From assembly GCA_024803745.1 (NCBI GenBank), contig JANJXV010000187.1, positions 312,501-376,500 on the forward strand: a stretch of 64,000 bases of DNA. Direction: 5' to 3'. Source of the DNA: Megascapheus bottae. Taxonomy: Eukaryota > Chordata > Mammalia > Rodentia > Geomyidae. Positions within the stretch are counted from its first letter, which is position 1. Each line of letters starts with the position of its first letter. The position numbers and the translations under genes were made by a program. Below, one piece after another: positions 24,293-34,580 of the stretch. Under the pieces are notes generated by a model, which was given only the letters and a program-made list of their open reading frames with translations, searched no databases and was not told the DNA's origin.

Positions 24293-25199
24293 TAATTAGT
24301 TCTTTACATGTTGTGGTTACTAACTTTTGGTCTGGTAATTCACAGACGGTATCTACCTAGAAGAAAGGGGATGCTAAAAACACAACAAACACAGGCCTAA
24401 AGGTCAGTAAGAGGGACAGTACGGTGGGAGAAGGGAAAGATCATTGTGGTATATAAAAACTGAGAGAAGAAAAAAGATATTATAAAGGGGTATCATGGAA
24501 TTAGAGAGCTCTTATTCATACATAAATCCTTCCAAGGGTATCCTGTAACATCACTTCCCATCATCTTCAGCATCCTTTCAGTCTCTGAAGGATACAGGTT
24601 TACAGAATGAAGCATGGGTGTCCACCAGGGAGATGTGGGAATTTTATTTCACCTCTGTGGACTTCAGCAAGCTGCTAGATATTCCAGAGATGTAAATTCC
24701 ACATGCAAGCCACTTCATGCACTAAGCATGCATTCGTAGGCATTAATTAAGCTGCATTAAGTCAGTCAGCTCAAATAAGGCTGGACATTAACAAGGTGGA
24801 CTGGATCATTTTCAGAAGTTGCTTTCTGCTCCCATTAGCAGACTGATTATACTCTAGCTCTCATTCAGGGGCATGTCACCAAACTGTCTACCAAAAGGTA
24901 CATTACAAGAATGCAAAATTTTAAACACTGAATATCTGAGGAAAACAATAAGAATATTGAACACTGGAGTCACGCTTTTTTACCTCTTCAGCAAAAGTAG
25001 TAATCAACACAAATGTTTACTGTTTGGAACTGCTGAACCTAAAATATGTATGTGGATGGAAATGCAATGTCCACAGGATCTGTTTGCAATGTACTAGCTA
25101 TTACACTGCAAACAAAATTACTTCTTATGTAAAATGTATCCCACATGCTCAGAATCCATCCCGATCAACACACTGAAGTATAACTTATGATCCAGAAAT
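24293..25199. other. single-copy DNA; 24600-24870 candidate conserved element
   Basis: No repeat recognised. 24600-24870 includes 'taggcattaattaagctgca' (paired ATTA cores) and 'gctcccattagcagactgat'. It resembles enhancer-type sequence by eye only. Confidence 0.3.
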
Positions 25200-25427
25200 G
25201 AAATTATGTATCTGACTTGGTTACCTGGTGTATTGTATATATGTTTATTTGCTTATTTGAAATGGGGAAAGGAATGGAGAAAACAAGATGATTGGGAGGG
25301 GGTAGGAGAAGGGAAAGGGGGCAAAAACATGAGAAAGTGTATCAAGGTTGGAGAAGTAATGTCCCCACTACCTGACAAATATAACTGTATCCCCTCTGTA
25401 CCTTATCCAGACAATAAAATATAAAAA
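25200..25427 (+). mobile_element. older L1 3' end
   Basis: 'tatgtttatttgcttatttg', the purine/G-rich tract (25263-25330), 'gtatcaaggttggagaagta', 'atccagacaataaaatata' and an A tail. This is the sense version of the older type seen reversed at 3139 and 12888. Confidence 0.8.
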
Positions 25428-25769
25428 AAATCTTTAAAGAATAAAAGAAGAAATTATGGACACACTCCAATTAAAAATAACATTTCATAGAACATAACTC
25501 TTATTCATTATGCATCCACCAATGCTTCAGAAAAACACTGACAACTCTTCACAGAGAGCCTTGATCTACTTCACCAAACAACACAATGTAGGTGAATTAA
25601 AGAGAAACTATAGGCAACCTTTTATGACTTATATAACAACTTCCTGGAATAACTTCAAAAGTTAACTGTACAAAAATAAAATGGTTAATGTTAAATACTA
25701 GCTCTAAGATTTAAAAGATTTTAAATTACTTAATATTTCTGATTCATATTTTTTTCATTCATATATGTA

Positions 25770-25862
25770 TTATTTGCCTTTTATATATATCAGACACTAT
25801 TTCAGGCTCTGGGACTACAGAAATGAATAAAAGATACTACAATCTCTGCCTTTATATTGTTT
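25770..25862 (-). mobile_element. possible L2-like relic
   Basis: 'atatcagacactatttcagg' and 'ctctgggactacagaaatga' resemble a common old mammalian LINE motif. It is short and diverged, so the family is uncertain. Confidence 0.35.
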
Positions 25863-26051
25863 TAATTTTATTCTTAATTAGACTAATATAGTAGCTATTG
25901 AAGATGAAGGCAAAAGATTCATTGCCTATGTAAGTATTCTGTCACAAAAATTAATAACTGAACTTCAAAGAAAAAGACAACACATGTCTTCAAAACTTTA
26001 CAAGAAGTGAAATACATGGTATTTCTTCCAGTAAACAATAGCAAGTTTTAG

Positions 26052-26270
26052 CCTGGAGCCATGGCTCGTGCCTGTAATCCCAGCTATTCAAGAGGCTGAA
26101 ATCTGAGAATCCTGATTCAAAGTAAGCCCAAGCACAAAAGCCTGTGAGATTCTTATCTCCAATTAACCACCAGAAAACAGGAAGTGATGCTATAGCTCAA
26201 GTGGTAGAGTGCTTGCCTTGAGCTGAAGAGCTCAGGCCCAGAATTCAAGTCTCACGACTGACAAAAAAAA
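26052..26270 (+). mobile_element. B1-ID composite SINE, full length
   Basis: B1 left half: 'ggctcgtgcctgtaatccca', 'gaggctgaaatctgagaatc'. Linker: 'ccaattaaccaccagaaaac'. ID right half: 'ctcaagtggtagagtgcttg', 'gaattcaagtctcacgactg'. It ends in a short A tail at 26263-26270. It is a good reference copy for the family in this window; the others are at 4868, 11380, 33849, 38300 and 42063. Confidence 0.9.
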
Positions 26271-26494
26271 GAAGCAAAATTAGTAAGTATTAATAACTTA
26301 ATAATTTAAAGATATATCCTGGCTTTTCATTAAAATTTCAAAAAATCAGATAAACTAGCATCTACAGTAAGGAAAAGGCAAACACTAATGAGTTATTTAA
26401 AAAATACAAGAGAAAAAAATATTAATTAGTGCCAGTTAGGTCAAAGAAGTGACCAAAATTCAAATGCTATTAATATTCCAACTGGACTTCTCTT

Positions 26495-26690
26495 TTCGTA
26501 GTATTAGGAATTGAACTCTGAGCCTCGTACTTGTTAGAGAAGCACTCTACCACTTCAGCCAAGTCTCCAGCTGCTTTTTATGTTCACAGTTTTCCAGGTA
26601 GAGTTGCGTTGTGCCCAGTTAGATCTGAGCTGTGATTCTACTTGTACATCCTCATGTCCTGGGCCACCAATCCCCATTTAGCCTGTGGGC
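26495..26690 (-). mobile_element. ancient ID/B1 composite SINE
   Basis: 'gtattaggaattgaactctg' followed by 'agcctcgtacttgttagaga' is the reversed ID unit. The following B1-like part ('gtcctgggccaccaatcccc') is decayed. It has the same architecture as the copies at 16118 and 17840. Confidence 0.65.
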
Positions 26691-29100
26691 TATGGAGAGG
26701 GAAAGCAACAGAAAACTATCTATTGGAGTTCCTATAAGTATCACTGTGGATGTCAATGATTTCAAGAAAATTCATCAAATATGGACTTCAGAATTTTGTT
26801 TGAGAAAGTGGTCTCATAGTACCTTACATTCATATTCTTATTTCCAAAACAGAAAGCTATCCATTATGCCAACAATGATGTAAGAAACAACCCTGGTACT
26901 TTTCTCAAATGTCCTACAGGCTTAAGTCTTCTCTGTTTTGATGGCTACTTGCCGCAGGAATATGTGCTACATTATAAGATAAAAACAGAATCGGCCAGGC
27001 ATCGGTTAGAATTTATTATTGTAATCAACATGATAAACACATTGTTGATAACAAGCACCATAAACAATCTGTTTTACACTTAATGTAACACTAAAAACAT
27101 ATTTAATTGCGTCACTATTATTCTAGGTGTTGAATTGTTCCCAATTTATTTTGTAGAGCCATGACAATGAAACTGAACTGCAATCACAGATGCAACTATG
27201 AATTTTTAATTTTTCATAAATCATAAGTAATATGTCCATAAATGCATAGCTGTCCTTGAGATGATGGATTTTTTTATTCTAGAAATATAGTGGAATCTGT
27301 TTAGAGTGCAAACTTAGCTAACTCAGCAGTCCTGTGCAGCTGAGTGACAATGGACATGTAGAAATTTTATTTTCTGTAGGACAATTTTTTTGCAAATTAT
27401 CAGATGCTTATTTTTTTCTCTTTTCATGGTATTCTGACAGCACACTCATTGAAAATGGTAAAGTAGTTGAGCTCCAACCATTTAGCTTCAGGATCAATTT
27501 CTCAGAGGAAAGCTGAATTGGAATGAAAGAATACTGATACTGAATTTCTCACTATTAGCATATATAAGCTAATTTCCATTCATAATGACCAAGAATGTTT
27601 TCCTCCCCATTTCTGTAACTAGGGCAACAGCCATTTTGAACTGTAGTAGAGGGCATAATGGAAACAAAAAAAGTAGAAAATTCTATTTAAGTAGAAGCTG
27701 CAGCATTTGAGTATAAACTGTATTTGCCTGGCTATCTATCTACATAAATATTCTCTGAAGGAGGAACAGAAACAGATCCCACCACCAGCCATATACAAGG
27801 ACGTTACAGAAGTCAATAGATGGAGCAAGCAAGGTGATACACTTTATAAAAAGAACCCATGGCTATATAACGGTTTGTTCCAATATATTTTCTTATCTCT
27901 GATTTTTATATGTGGGAGGAAGGCAAGGAGGAATCAAAGCTTGCAAGGAGAATTTTAGCTAGTTATTTTGCTAATTTAACGTTCAGCATCTGGTCCACCT
28001 GCTGCTGAGCACAACTACAAGCAATCCAACACTGACCATGAAATGCTTACTGAAAAATAATGAAGACTTGACTTTTGACTGAAATTCTTTGCAAGTGAAT
28101 TAACAACATTCAGGCTTATTAAAACCAGTCAATAACTAACCACACTTTTGCTTTTGAACTATTTTAACAGATAGCTGCTTTATGTGGTTTCATATATCTC
28201 CTAAGCTCACAAACATTTGCATTTTCTTTATGTCTTAAAAAATAACTGCTGTGGGTTTTTCATTCTTATCCTCTTAAGCACTGAAGTTTCCCATATGAAA
28301 TTTTAGTCTGGACCTTTTCTGTTTTACAGTGGTAAGAGAAGAATAAGTTACTAATTAACTCTAAAGTAGAGGCATATATAATTTTCAACATATTCTTTGG
28401 AAATTCAAATTGACTGAGGAAAACACTACACTTATTTCTTGGGCTGAAAAATGTGAGACTTTGCCAAGGTAAGTGCTTGCTTATGCATGAAAAATTTAAG
28501 TTAGAAAAATTTGATGCAATGACGGGTCGTCTTCCAATAGCAACATGACTTTTTATTATTTTTCTGGAGGTACTGTAGGATAAAGTTTTCTAATATTCCC
28601 TGCAATATGCACACAATCCTAAATCTAGGAGTCCTTGAAGAATGCCATAGTTCTATATGGCACATCATACCCATATGGAATTTATGCCAATTAGTAGATA
28701 TTTTCTTTTCCTTTGTCTACCAAAATCCACTTCTAGAAATACTGGAAAGAAGTTTTTCCTCTCATTCAGAGGCTTCCTTTTAATCAAAGACAATAACTTC
28801 TATATGAAAGGAAGAATAAGGTTTGGCCTATGAGAAGAAATATAAAGGCTTGTATTGGGGAGAAGTGCCAAAGTAATTACAATATTCATAAAACTTCTCA
28901 AAACTTTGGTGACAGGTCCAAAACTAATTACCGATTGAAGAAGCAAACTAGACTATATACAAACTAGTTTGATAGTTCTATGGGCAATCAATAACACTGC
29001 AACCAATGTGGCCTGAAGTCTTCAAAGACAGAGCCTATTCTCATGGTCCCTAAATAAACACAAAAGTCTGTTTTAGTAGATTAACTGCATTAAAGATTCT
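26691..29100. other. 2.4-kb single-copy non-coding block
   Basis: AT-rich with no recognised repeat. Frames at 27334-27516 and 27707-27958 are short and without family resemblance. Confidence 0.4.
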
Positions 29101-29592
29101 AAATTCCAAATAGCGGTTATATCACATCCATGGTGTTTCCCCAGAACTGTGTAGTCCTCTCCCATTCGGACTGTAGGCTTGACCATGTGACTTGCTCTAG
29201 CAAATAAGATACTAGTCTATGTATCCCAAGTACAGGTTTTTTAAAGTATGCATATTTTTGCTTTCTTTCTTTTGTTAATGAGCTGACTCATTCCTAGATC
29301 CTTACTATGACCAAAATAAAGTGAGCTAATCTTGTATGAGTGAGGGATATGAAAGAGATGGAGTGAAGCTGAGTTGTCCAAGCTAATATCATTCTAGTCT
29401 AGGCTCCTTTGTTAAACTGTCAACTGACAACAGATATGTAAGCTAGCCCAACTTGGATTACCTTCATCCTACACTGTTATATAACCACTGAGATAACACA
29501 TAGACTCATGATAATAATGTGAATATTCTAAATCTCTTCATTTCATGATTATTTGTTACACAGTATTTTAACAGCAACAAGTAATAGGATTG
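29101..29592 (+). mobile_element. MLT1-like MaLR LTR relic
   Basis: 'gcttgaccatgtgacttgct', 'gagctgactcattcctag', 'tgtcaactgacaacagatat', 'ataaccactgagataacac' and a terminal 'atttgttacacagtatttta' then 'acagcaacaagtaatag' follow the order of an old non-autonomous mammalian LTR. No internal retroviral sequence or second LTR is seen, so it is a solo LTR or fragment. Family is assigned by memory. Confidence 0.55.
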
Positions 29593-30108
29593 CATTTGGT
29601 TACATTCTGAAAACTTTGTTAGATTCTTACGAAAAACACTTTTTTTGACTGAATAGGCTGAGTAACTGAACACAATAATCTTACCCGTTCTTTTCTCCCC
29701 TCAGTACTTGTAAAGGAAATGCTTTATAGCTTTGATAATTTCCCTATAATTATGACTGCTTGCATTTAGGTATGATATACATATTAATCAAACTTACTTA
29801 TGGCCCTTATTCAACTTCCATGTCAACATTTTAAACTGTTACTTAAAAGTAGTCTTTAGACCAGAAAAGAAACAGCATCCTAAAAAATTAATGTTTCATT
29901 TGGAAAGTAAACTATCCTTAAGTGATGGGTAAACAATTTAAAAGGCAAATCCTACTCCAGCATATGAAACAGCTTACTCAGGCAGTCTTTGGCTACTAAA
30001 TTTCTCTTTACATATTTTCAGTAATAGCTAGGTGGAAAATGAGAATCAGTCAATCTAATTATTTATTGTGTTAGAACTCAAAGATCATTCTATAGGTATC
30101 CTTCATTT
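29593..30108. other. single-copy spacer
   Basis: Nothing recognised. Confidence 0.4.
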
Positions 30109-30676
30109 CTTTTTTTTCATATATTTTTATTGTAATTAATAGAAGGGTTACATGATATTTGCCAGATAGATGGTGCATTAATTCCCATACATTGATACCC
30201 TTTCATATGTCTTGGTATCCATTACCCTCCCCCTCACCCCCACCTCTCATCTTGTTTTCCCCCGTTCCCTAATCAATTTCAAATAACCAAATACAAATAT
30301 ATTCGATATATCAGGTAACAAAGTGAGATACTGTAACAATATGAGATAACCAAGGGACAGCAAAGGAGATGAGAGATAACATAGTACCATAAGAACAGCA
30401 ATCATTCATTATATGGCTTATGTTTCTATATCCTAGAGATCCTTTCATTTAGCGTCCTACTATATGGCCTTTTGTATCAAGGTTTTGCTCTATTCCAAAT
30501 CTCTGCTAGTAGAGCCCAAGGTTTCTACTGCTTATGATAAATAAGGGAAACCATTGAGCCTAAGTTCCTTTGAGTCTGGCTTACTTCACTTAATATGATC
30601 TTTTCTAAGTCTTTCCATTTCCTAACAAATGGGGCAATGTCATTCTTTCTGACAGCAGCATAGAATTCCATTGTGT
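30109..30676 (-). mobile_element. L1 3' end, inverted relative to its neighbour
   Basis: T-rich tail, 'tattgtaattaatagaaggg', C-rich tract (30228-30262), 'gagataaccaagggacagca', and the ORF2 end with 'agcagcatagaattccattg' as its last bases. It breaks off at 30676 and is followed at once by a plus-strand L1 terminus. Its 'tctatctggcaaatatcatg' complement and 'attaattcccatac' place it with the 22425 type. Confidence 0.9.
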
Positions 30677-30745
30677 GCACCTGCTATCTGGCAAATATCA
30701 TGTAATCCTTTTACTAATTACAATACAAAAAATTTTAAAAAAAGT
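30677..30745 (+). mobile_element. 70-bp L1 3' terminus
   Basis: 'gcacctgctatctggcaaat', 'catgtaatccttttactaat' then 'tacaatacaaaaaa' and an A-rich tail: only the last bases of an L1, lying between the inverted L1 and the longer plus-strand copy. It may be a separate, very short insertion or a rearrangement remnant. Confidence 0.75.
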
Positions 30746-30749
30746 TTAA

Positions 30750-31328
30750 AAAAATGGCCTATAGACACATGAAGAAATGCTCAACATCTCTGGTCATAAA
30801 AGAAATGCAAATCAAAACAACTCTAAGATTCCACCTCACTCCAGTTAGAATGGCCAGGATCAGGAAAACGAATAACAACAGATGCTGGAGGGGATGTGGC
30901 CAGGAGGGATCACTACTACACTGTTGGTGGGAGTGCAAATTCGTTCAACCACTATGGAAAGCAGTGTGGCAGTGCCTCAAAAGGCTAAACATAGAACTCC
31001 CCTATGACCCAGCCATTCCACTACTTGGCATTTATCCAACCAACCAGAAACAAGGACATACTAAACCCACTAGCACAACAATGTTCATTGCAGAACTATT
31101 CACCATAGCATAGATATGGAACCAACCTAGATGTCCCTCAGTGGATGAGTGGATCAACAAGTTGTGGTATTTGTACACAATGGAATTCTATGCTGCTGTC
31201 AGAAAAACGACATCGCCCCATTTGTTAGGAAATGGAAAGACTTAGAAAACATCATAGTAAGTTAAGTAAGCCAGACTCAAAGGAACTTAGGCTCAATGGT
31301 TTCCCTCATTCGTCATAATCAGTGGAAA
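30750..31328 (+). pseudogene. L1 ORF2 C-terminal remnant, with stop and frameshift
   Basis: The plus-strand frame 30754-31113 encodes the C-terminal part of L1 ORF2. It includes a cysteine-rich segment with CWRGCG and LLHCWWEC, then PLWKAVW and [10 protein letters not shown], ending FTIA before a TAG. The copy at 37222 has a lysine codon at that position and reads on. A one-base loss near 31203 ('cagaaaaacgac' versus 'cagaaagaatgac') shifts the frame again, and the terminal stop after RHNQ is lost. It is a 5'-truncated dead copy with no EN or RT domain. Confidence 0.92.
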
Positions 31329-31735
31329 CCTTGGGCTCTACCAGCAAAGACCTGCAATAGAGCAAAATCTTGATACATAAGGCCATATAGTATGAAGCTA
31401 AATGAAATGAACTCCAGGATATTGAAACAAAAGCCATGTAACGAATGATTGTTGTCCTTAATGTACTATGTTGTCTCTCATCTCCTTTGCTGTCCCTTGG
31501 TTATCTCATATTGTTATAGTATCTCACTTTGTTATCTGATATATTGAATTTATTTCTACTTGGTTATTTGAAATTTGATAGGGAAGGGGGGAAAACCAAG
31601 ACGGGTGGGGGGACGGGGGGGAGGATAATGAGTACCAAGACATGTGAAAGGGTATCAATGTATGTGAATTAATGCACCTTCTATCTGCCAAATATCATGT
31701 AACCCTTTTACTAATTATAATAAAAAATTTAAAAA
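31329..31735 (+). mobile_element. L1 3' UTR of the same copy
   Basis: This continues from the ORF2 remnant through 'tgcaatagagcaaaatcttg', 'tgtactatgttgtctctcat', the G-rich tract at 31581-31625, and 'cccttttactaattataat' with an A tail at about 31720-31735. The tract holds several G runs capable of forming a G-quadruplex on the L1 sense strand. Confidence 0.93.
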
Positions 31736-31929
31736 AATAAAGAATGAATTCTTGTTCTACCTACATCATGACTCTCTTGGCATCTTCAAAAGCAAATGCC
31801 CTAACAAACTGGTCAGAAGCACATGAGCCAAAGAGCAAGGAGGGAAAAAAATCACCTTTACAGCAGATCCAATGTTTTTAAGCAGCCTTTGTACCAAGTG
31901 TTGTTGTGAAGGAACCCTCGCTCTCTGAA

Positions 31930-32180
31930 ACAGCTAATGAAAATTTAAAACGGTATAACCACGTCAGAAAACGTGTTTGCTGTTTCTCCAAACCTTAAAC
32001 ACCCACCTACTGTATGATTAAGGTATTCATGCCTCGCAATGCATTCCAGAAAGAAAGAAAAAAAAACAGAATATACTGCTACAAAGACTTGTGCACACAT
32101 GTTCACAGCAGCTTTATGTGTGGGGAAACATAAAAATAAAACAGTAATAGCCAACGGAAGCTCCACATTTGTGCACCAGT
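31930..32180 (+). mobile_element. ancient L1M ORF2 fragment
   Basis: 'aaaccttaaacacccaccta', 'acaaagacttgtgcacacat' and 'gttcacagcagctttatgtg' are in L1 ORF2 order with an internal low-complexity A-rich insertion near 32056. It lies directly upstream of the GC-rich block. Confidence 0.62.
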
Positions 32181-32421
32181 CTTGAGCACGGACACTCAGG
32201 CTGCCGGCCCAAGTGCAAGGGCCAGGAAGGCACCGAGCGGCTGAGCTGTGGTTATAACTCTTCCTTATCTGACAGCTAATGAAATGTAAACAAAAGCCGT
32301 CTCACCGTGACTCCCGCAAGACACAGACTCAACAATCTTCACGGCAAAAACCAAAAAATGAAAAATCCCACTGGAAGGCTTCACGCATCGCACGCTTCAG
32401 GCCTGGGAAATGCGCCCAGGG

Positions 32422-32550
32422 GCAACTTCGCGCATGCGCAGATCCTCCCGCCTGAGAGACAGGCGCAAGGCGCAACTTCGCGCAGGTGCAGATCCTCCAG
32501 CCTGAGCTGCACAAGGCACAACTTCGCGCATGCACAGATCCTCCCAAAAC
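32422..32550 (+). repeat. about 50-bp tandem repeat with NRF1-type sites
   Basis: Three units share 'caacttcgcgca' and 'cagatcctcc'. They begin at 32423, 32473 and 32519 (periods 50 and 46 bp). Unit 1 has a perfect NRF1 consensus, CGCGCATGCGCA (32429-32440). Unit 3 has a near match (CGCGCATGCACA) and unit 2 is degraded (CGCGCAGGTGCA). NRF1 binds unmethylated sites of this type in CpG-island promoters, which suggests promoter function when the element was active. Confidence 0.85.
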
Positions 32551-32950
32551 CTACCAGCCCAGTCAAGGCCCCTCGTTCCTCTCAGACCATGAGGCCCCAG
32601 CCCCATGCAGGCCCCGTGCAGCCCCCGTGTCGCCCCAACTGGGGTCTCTACTCCCTGGTTCATTCACCTGCAAGTCCCGGCACAGATACCTGTAAGACCT
32701 GGTCTCTTTCTTCCTCAGGGTCAGGGGTGTTAGGGGTGGGGAAGAGGACGCCCTTGTCCTTCCTGGGGTTCTTTCTACTTTGAGCGGCTAAACGCGGCCC
32801 CTGGTCACTTACCGGGCTCCTCAGCTCTGGGAGACACGTTTGAGGCAATGGCGGGTGTTGAGCTTCGCGTGTTTGTGGGGAGAAGGGCATCAGGGCCACC
32901 TGCTCGCGGCTGCCATCGTGGGCCATGAGCTGGGAGCGTGGCCTTGGCAA

Positions 32951-33047
32951 ACACGCATGCTCACTGAGCACCAAGGGTCGTGGCCCAGCGAAGAGCACGC
33001 ATGCTCAGTGAGCACGAGGGCCAAGGCCCAGTGAAGAGCACGCATGC
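32951..33047 (+). repeat. 43-44-bp tandem repeat next to the L1 start
   Basis: The core ACGCATGC recurs at 32953, 32997 and 33040, giving spacings of 44 and 43 bp. Units share 'gcatgctca', 'tgagcac' and 'ggcccag' with 'gaagagcacgcatgc' at the joints. The last partial unit runs directly into the AAGATGGC element at 33060. The arrangement resembles promoter monomers stacked 5' of rodent L1 elements, though with a much shorter unit. Confidence 0.85.
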
Positions 33048-33660
33048 AGAGAGGGAAGGAAGATGGCCCCGAGACAATAGGGACGCTGCCTAGCTCTCTC
33101 TCACAAAAAGAGAGAACTAAGGAGTCCCACGAGCCAATTATCTTAAGAAATCCACAACAACAAACTCAAAAGGCAACGGAGAAGGACTCAAAGTGGAAAA
33201 GAAATCCAGATAAAGCTCACATCCAACTTTCTCAAAGAATTCGGAACGCGAGGACCCCTCCCCCACCTCCATCCGCCAGTTCCAAGCCACAGAAAGCGCC
33301 GGCGGGCTGGGGGGAAAAGCGGCAGCAGGCCGGGAAAAGAGGCTGCGGGCGGAGGGGGCCAGCCTGGGAGCCCGAATGCTGCAGAAACCAACATACAACC
33401 GGGCCAGCGAACGGCGGAAGCAGCAGAACCCAGACGCGGAACCAGAACAGCAAGCAGCGGAACCCAGACTCGGAACACAGGTGACAGCGGAGACCCGAGG
33501 GGAGTGAGAGACTCCCCACCACCGTGCAGCACCCGCAGAGGGATGCAGAGGTGTGAGTAATACAGCGCGTCCCCAAACACAAAGGGAAAGCAGAGCGGTG
33601 CCAAGCAATAGAACTTAACTCAGACCCCTCCACCCCGCCCACACAGGCCTAAAGGCAAAA

Positions 33661-33848
33661 AGAATACAAGGACGAATCCTAAAGTTGGCTGTGCCTCCAC
33701 TACCAGATTTTTGTAGACTCCAACTTACAGGCCAGAAGTTGAGAATTAATGGCCCAGTAGATCAAATTAGTCCCATTCCATGTTGTTTAAGCAGCATAGT
33801 ATTTCTACACATTTGAGCCATCATTTAACAAAACAGAAGACCTATATC
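33661..33848. other. single-copy spacer
   Basis: GC content falls back to the background. No L1 ORF1 sequence continues here. Confidence 0.45.
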
Positions 33849-34010
33849 AGGCACCAGTATCTCACACTTACAATCCTAGCTACTGAGGAAGCTGAGATCT
33901 GAGGATCACGGTTTGAGGTCAACTTGAGCAGGAAAGTCTGTAAGATTCTTAAACCTAATTAACCAATAGGAATTCAGAAGTACGGGTATGGCTTGAGTGG
34001 TACAGCACCA
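33849..34010 (+). mobile_element. B1-ID composite SINE, 3' end lost
   Basis: 'cacacttacaatcctagcta' and 'ctgaggaagctgagatctga' (B1 half), 'cctaattaaccaataggaat' (linker), 'gtatggcttgagtggtacag' (start of ID half), then the element stops without B box or A tail. Confidence 0.8.
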
Positions 34011-34069
34011 ACCTTAACACCAACCCTTAAATTAATTAACATACATGTGGGTCTGTGTATATGTGCACA

Positions 34070-34146
34070 CATATATATTATTGTATATATATATATATAC
34101 ATCTATTATGTATGCTGTATACATGCACATGTGTGTGTGTTTGTGT
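34070..34146. repeat. TA/TG-rich microsatellite
   Basis: An interrupted (TA)n run followed by 'acatgcacatg' and (TG)n. It is downstream of the truncated SINE and may have expanded from its lost tail. Confidence 0.85.
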
Positions 34147-34423
34147 CAGAAGACTTAAGTTTAAAATTTAAATTTCCTTAAAACAATGAAACAACTGACC
34201 ATTCTAGGCTTACAGTCCTGCCTCATGATGATAAGCTGTAGCAGAGTAGAGGCTTCCCCTCCAGATAAACTACTCAGCTGATCACAGCCCCTGTTACTCC
34301 CACTAGTCCCCACTCTAGCCTGTTTTCCTGCCTTAATCCTGTTGAAATCTTGGTTCTTCCTAAGGTGGTTCTTCAATTACTCTGTGTCTGTGTCTGCACA
34401 GTAATTAAAGACTAAACTCAAGT
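34147..34423. other. single-copy spacer
   Basis: No gene or repeat recognised. Confidence 0.35.
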
Positions 34424-34580
34424 TGGGCATGGTAGCACTTGCCTATAATCCCATCCTTAGGAAATGGAAACTGAAAGATCTTAAGTTTGAGGCCAGCCTG
34501 GAGTACATATGTAGTTATTTCCAAGCCAGCCTAAGCTACATAGCCAGATCTTGTCTCAAAAAGGAAAAAGGAAAAAAAAG
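34424..34580 (+). mobile_element. B1 SINE (monomer)
   Basis: 'gttgggcatggtagcacttg', 'cctataatcccatccttag', 'tttgaggccagcctggagta', 'agctacatagccagatcttg' and 'tctcaaaaagg' then an A-rich tail. This is the 7SL-derived B1 layout with a full 3' half, which separates it from the B1-ID composites. Confidence 0.88.

Larger units (their letters stand above)
32181..33660 (+). promoter_or_regulatory. CpG-rich block: probable orphan L1 5' UTR/promoter
   Basis: Base composition changes abruptly to GC- and CpG-rich. Two short tandem arrays (32422-32550; 32951-33047) precede a sequence typical of a mammalian L1 5' end: a YY1-type AAGATGGC at 33060-33067, then 'gacgctgcctagctctct' and a long A/C-rich then GC-rich leader. 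A GC box GGGCGGAGGGGG is at 33347-33358. No ORF1, ORF2, 3' UTR or A tail follows, so the element is cut off on its 3' side. Alternative: a CpG-island promoter of an unannotated transcript. The L1 reading rests on the 33059-33200 segment and is an inference for the part upstream of it. Confidence 0.6.

Noticed and set aside
30109..31735. Single L1 insertion with 5' inversion (twin priming)
   Set aside because: The inverted part contains its own 3' UTR and tail, so it duplicates the 3' end of the sense copy. Twin priming would give non-overlapping parts of one element.
32307..32783. 158-codon plus-strand frame in the CpG block
   Set aside because: It crosses the NRF1 tandem array. The product is proline/arginine/serine-rich with repeated units from the DNA repeat, and all three antisense frames are also open there, which points to composition.
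33138..33608. 156-codon minus-strand frame as a real gene
   Set aside because: Three phases are open at once because of high GC. Kept only as a low-interest ORF0-like observation.
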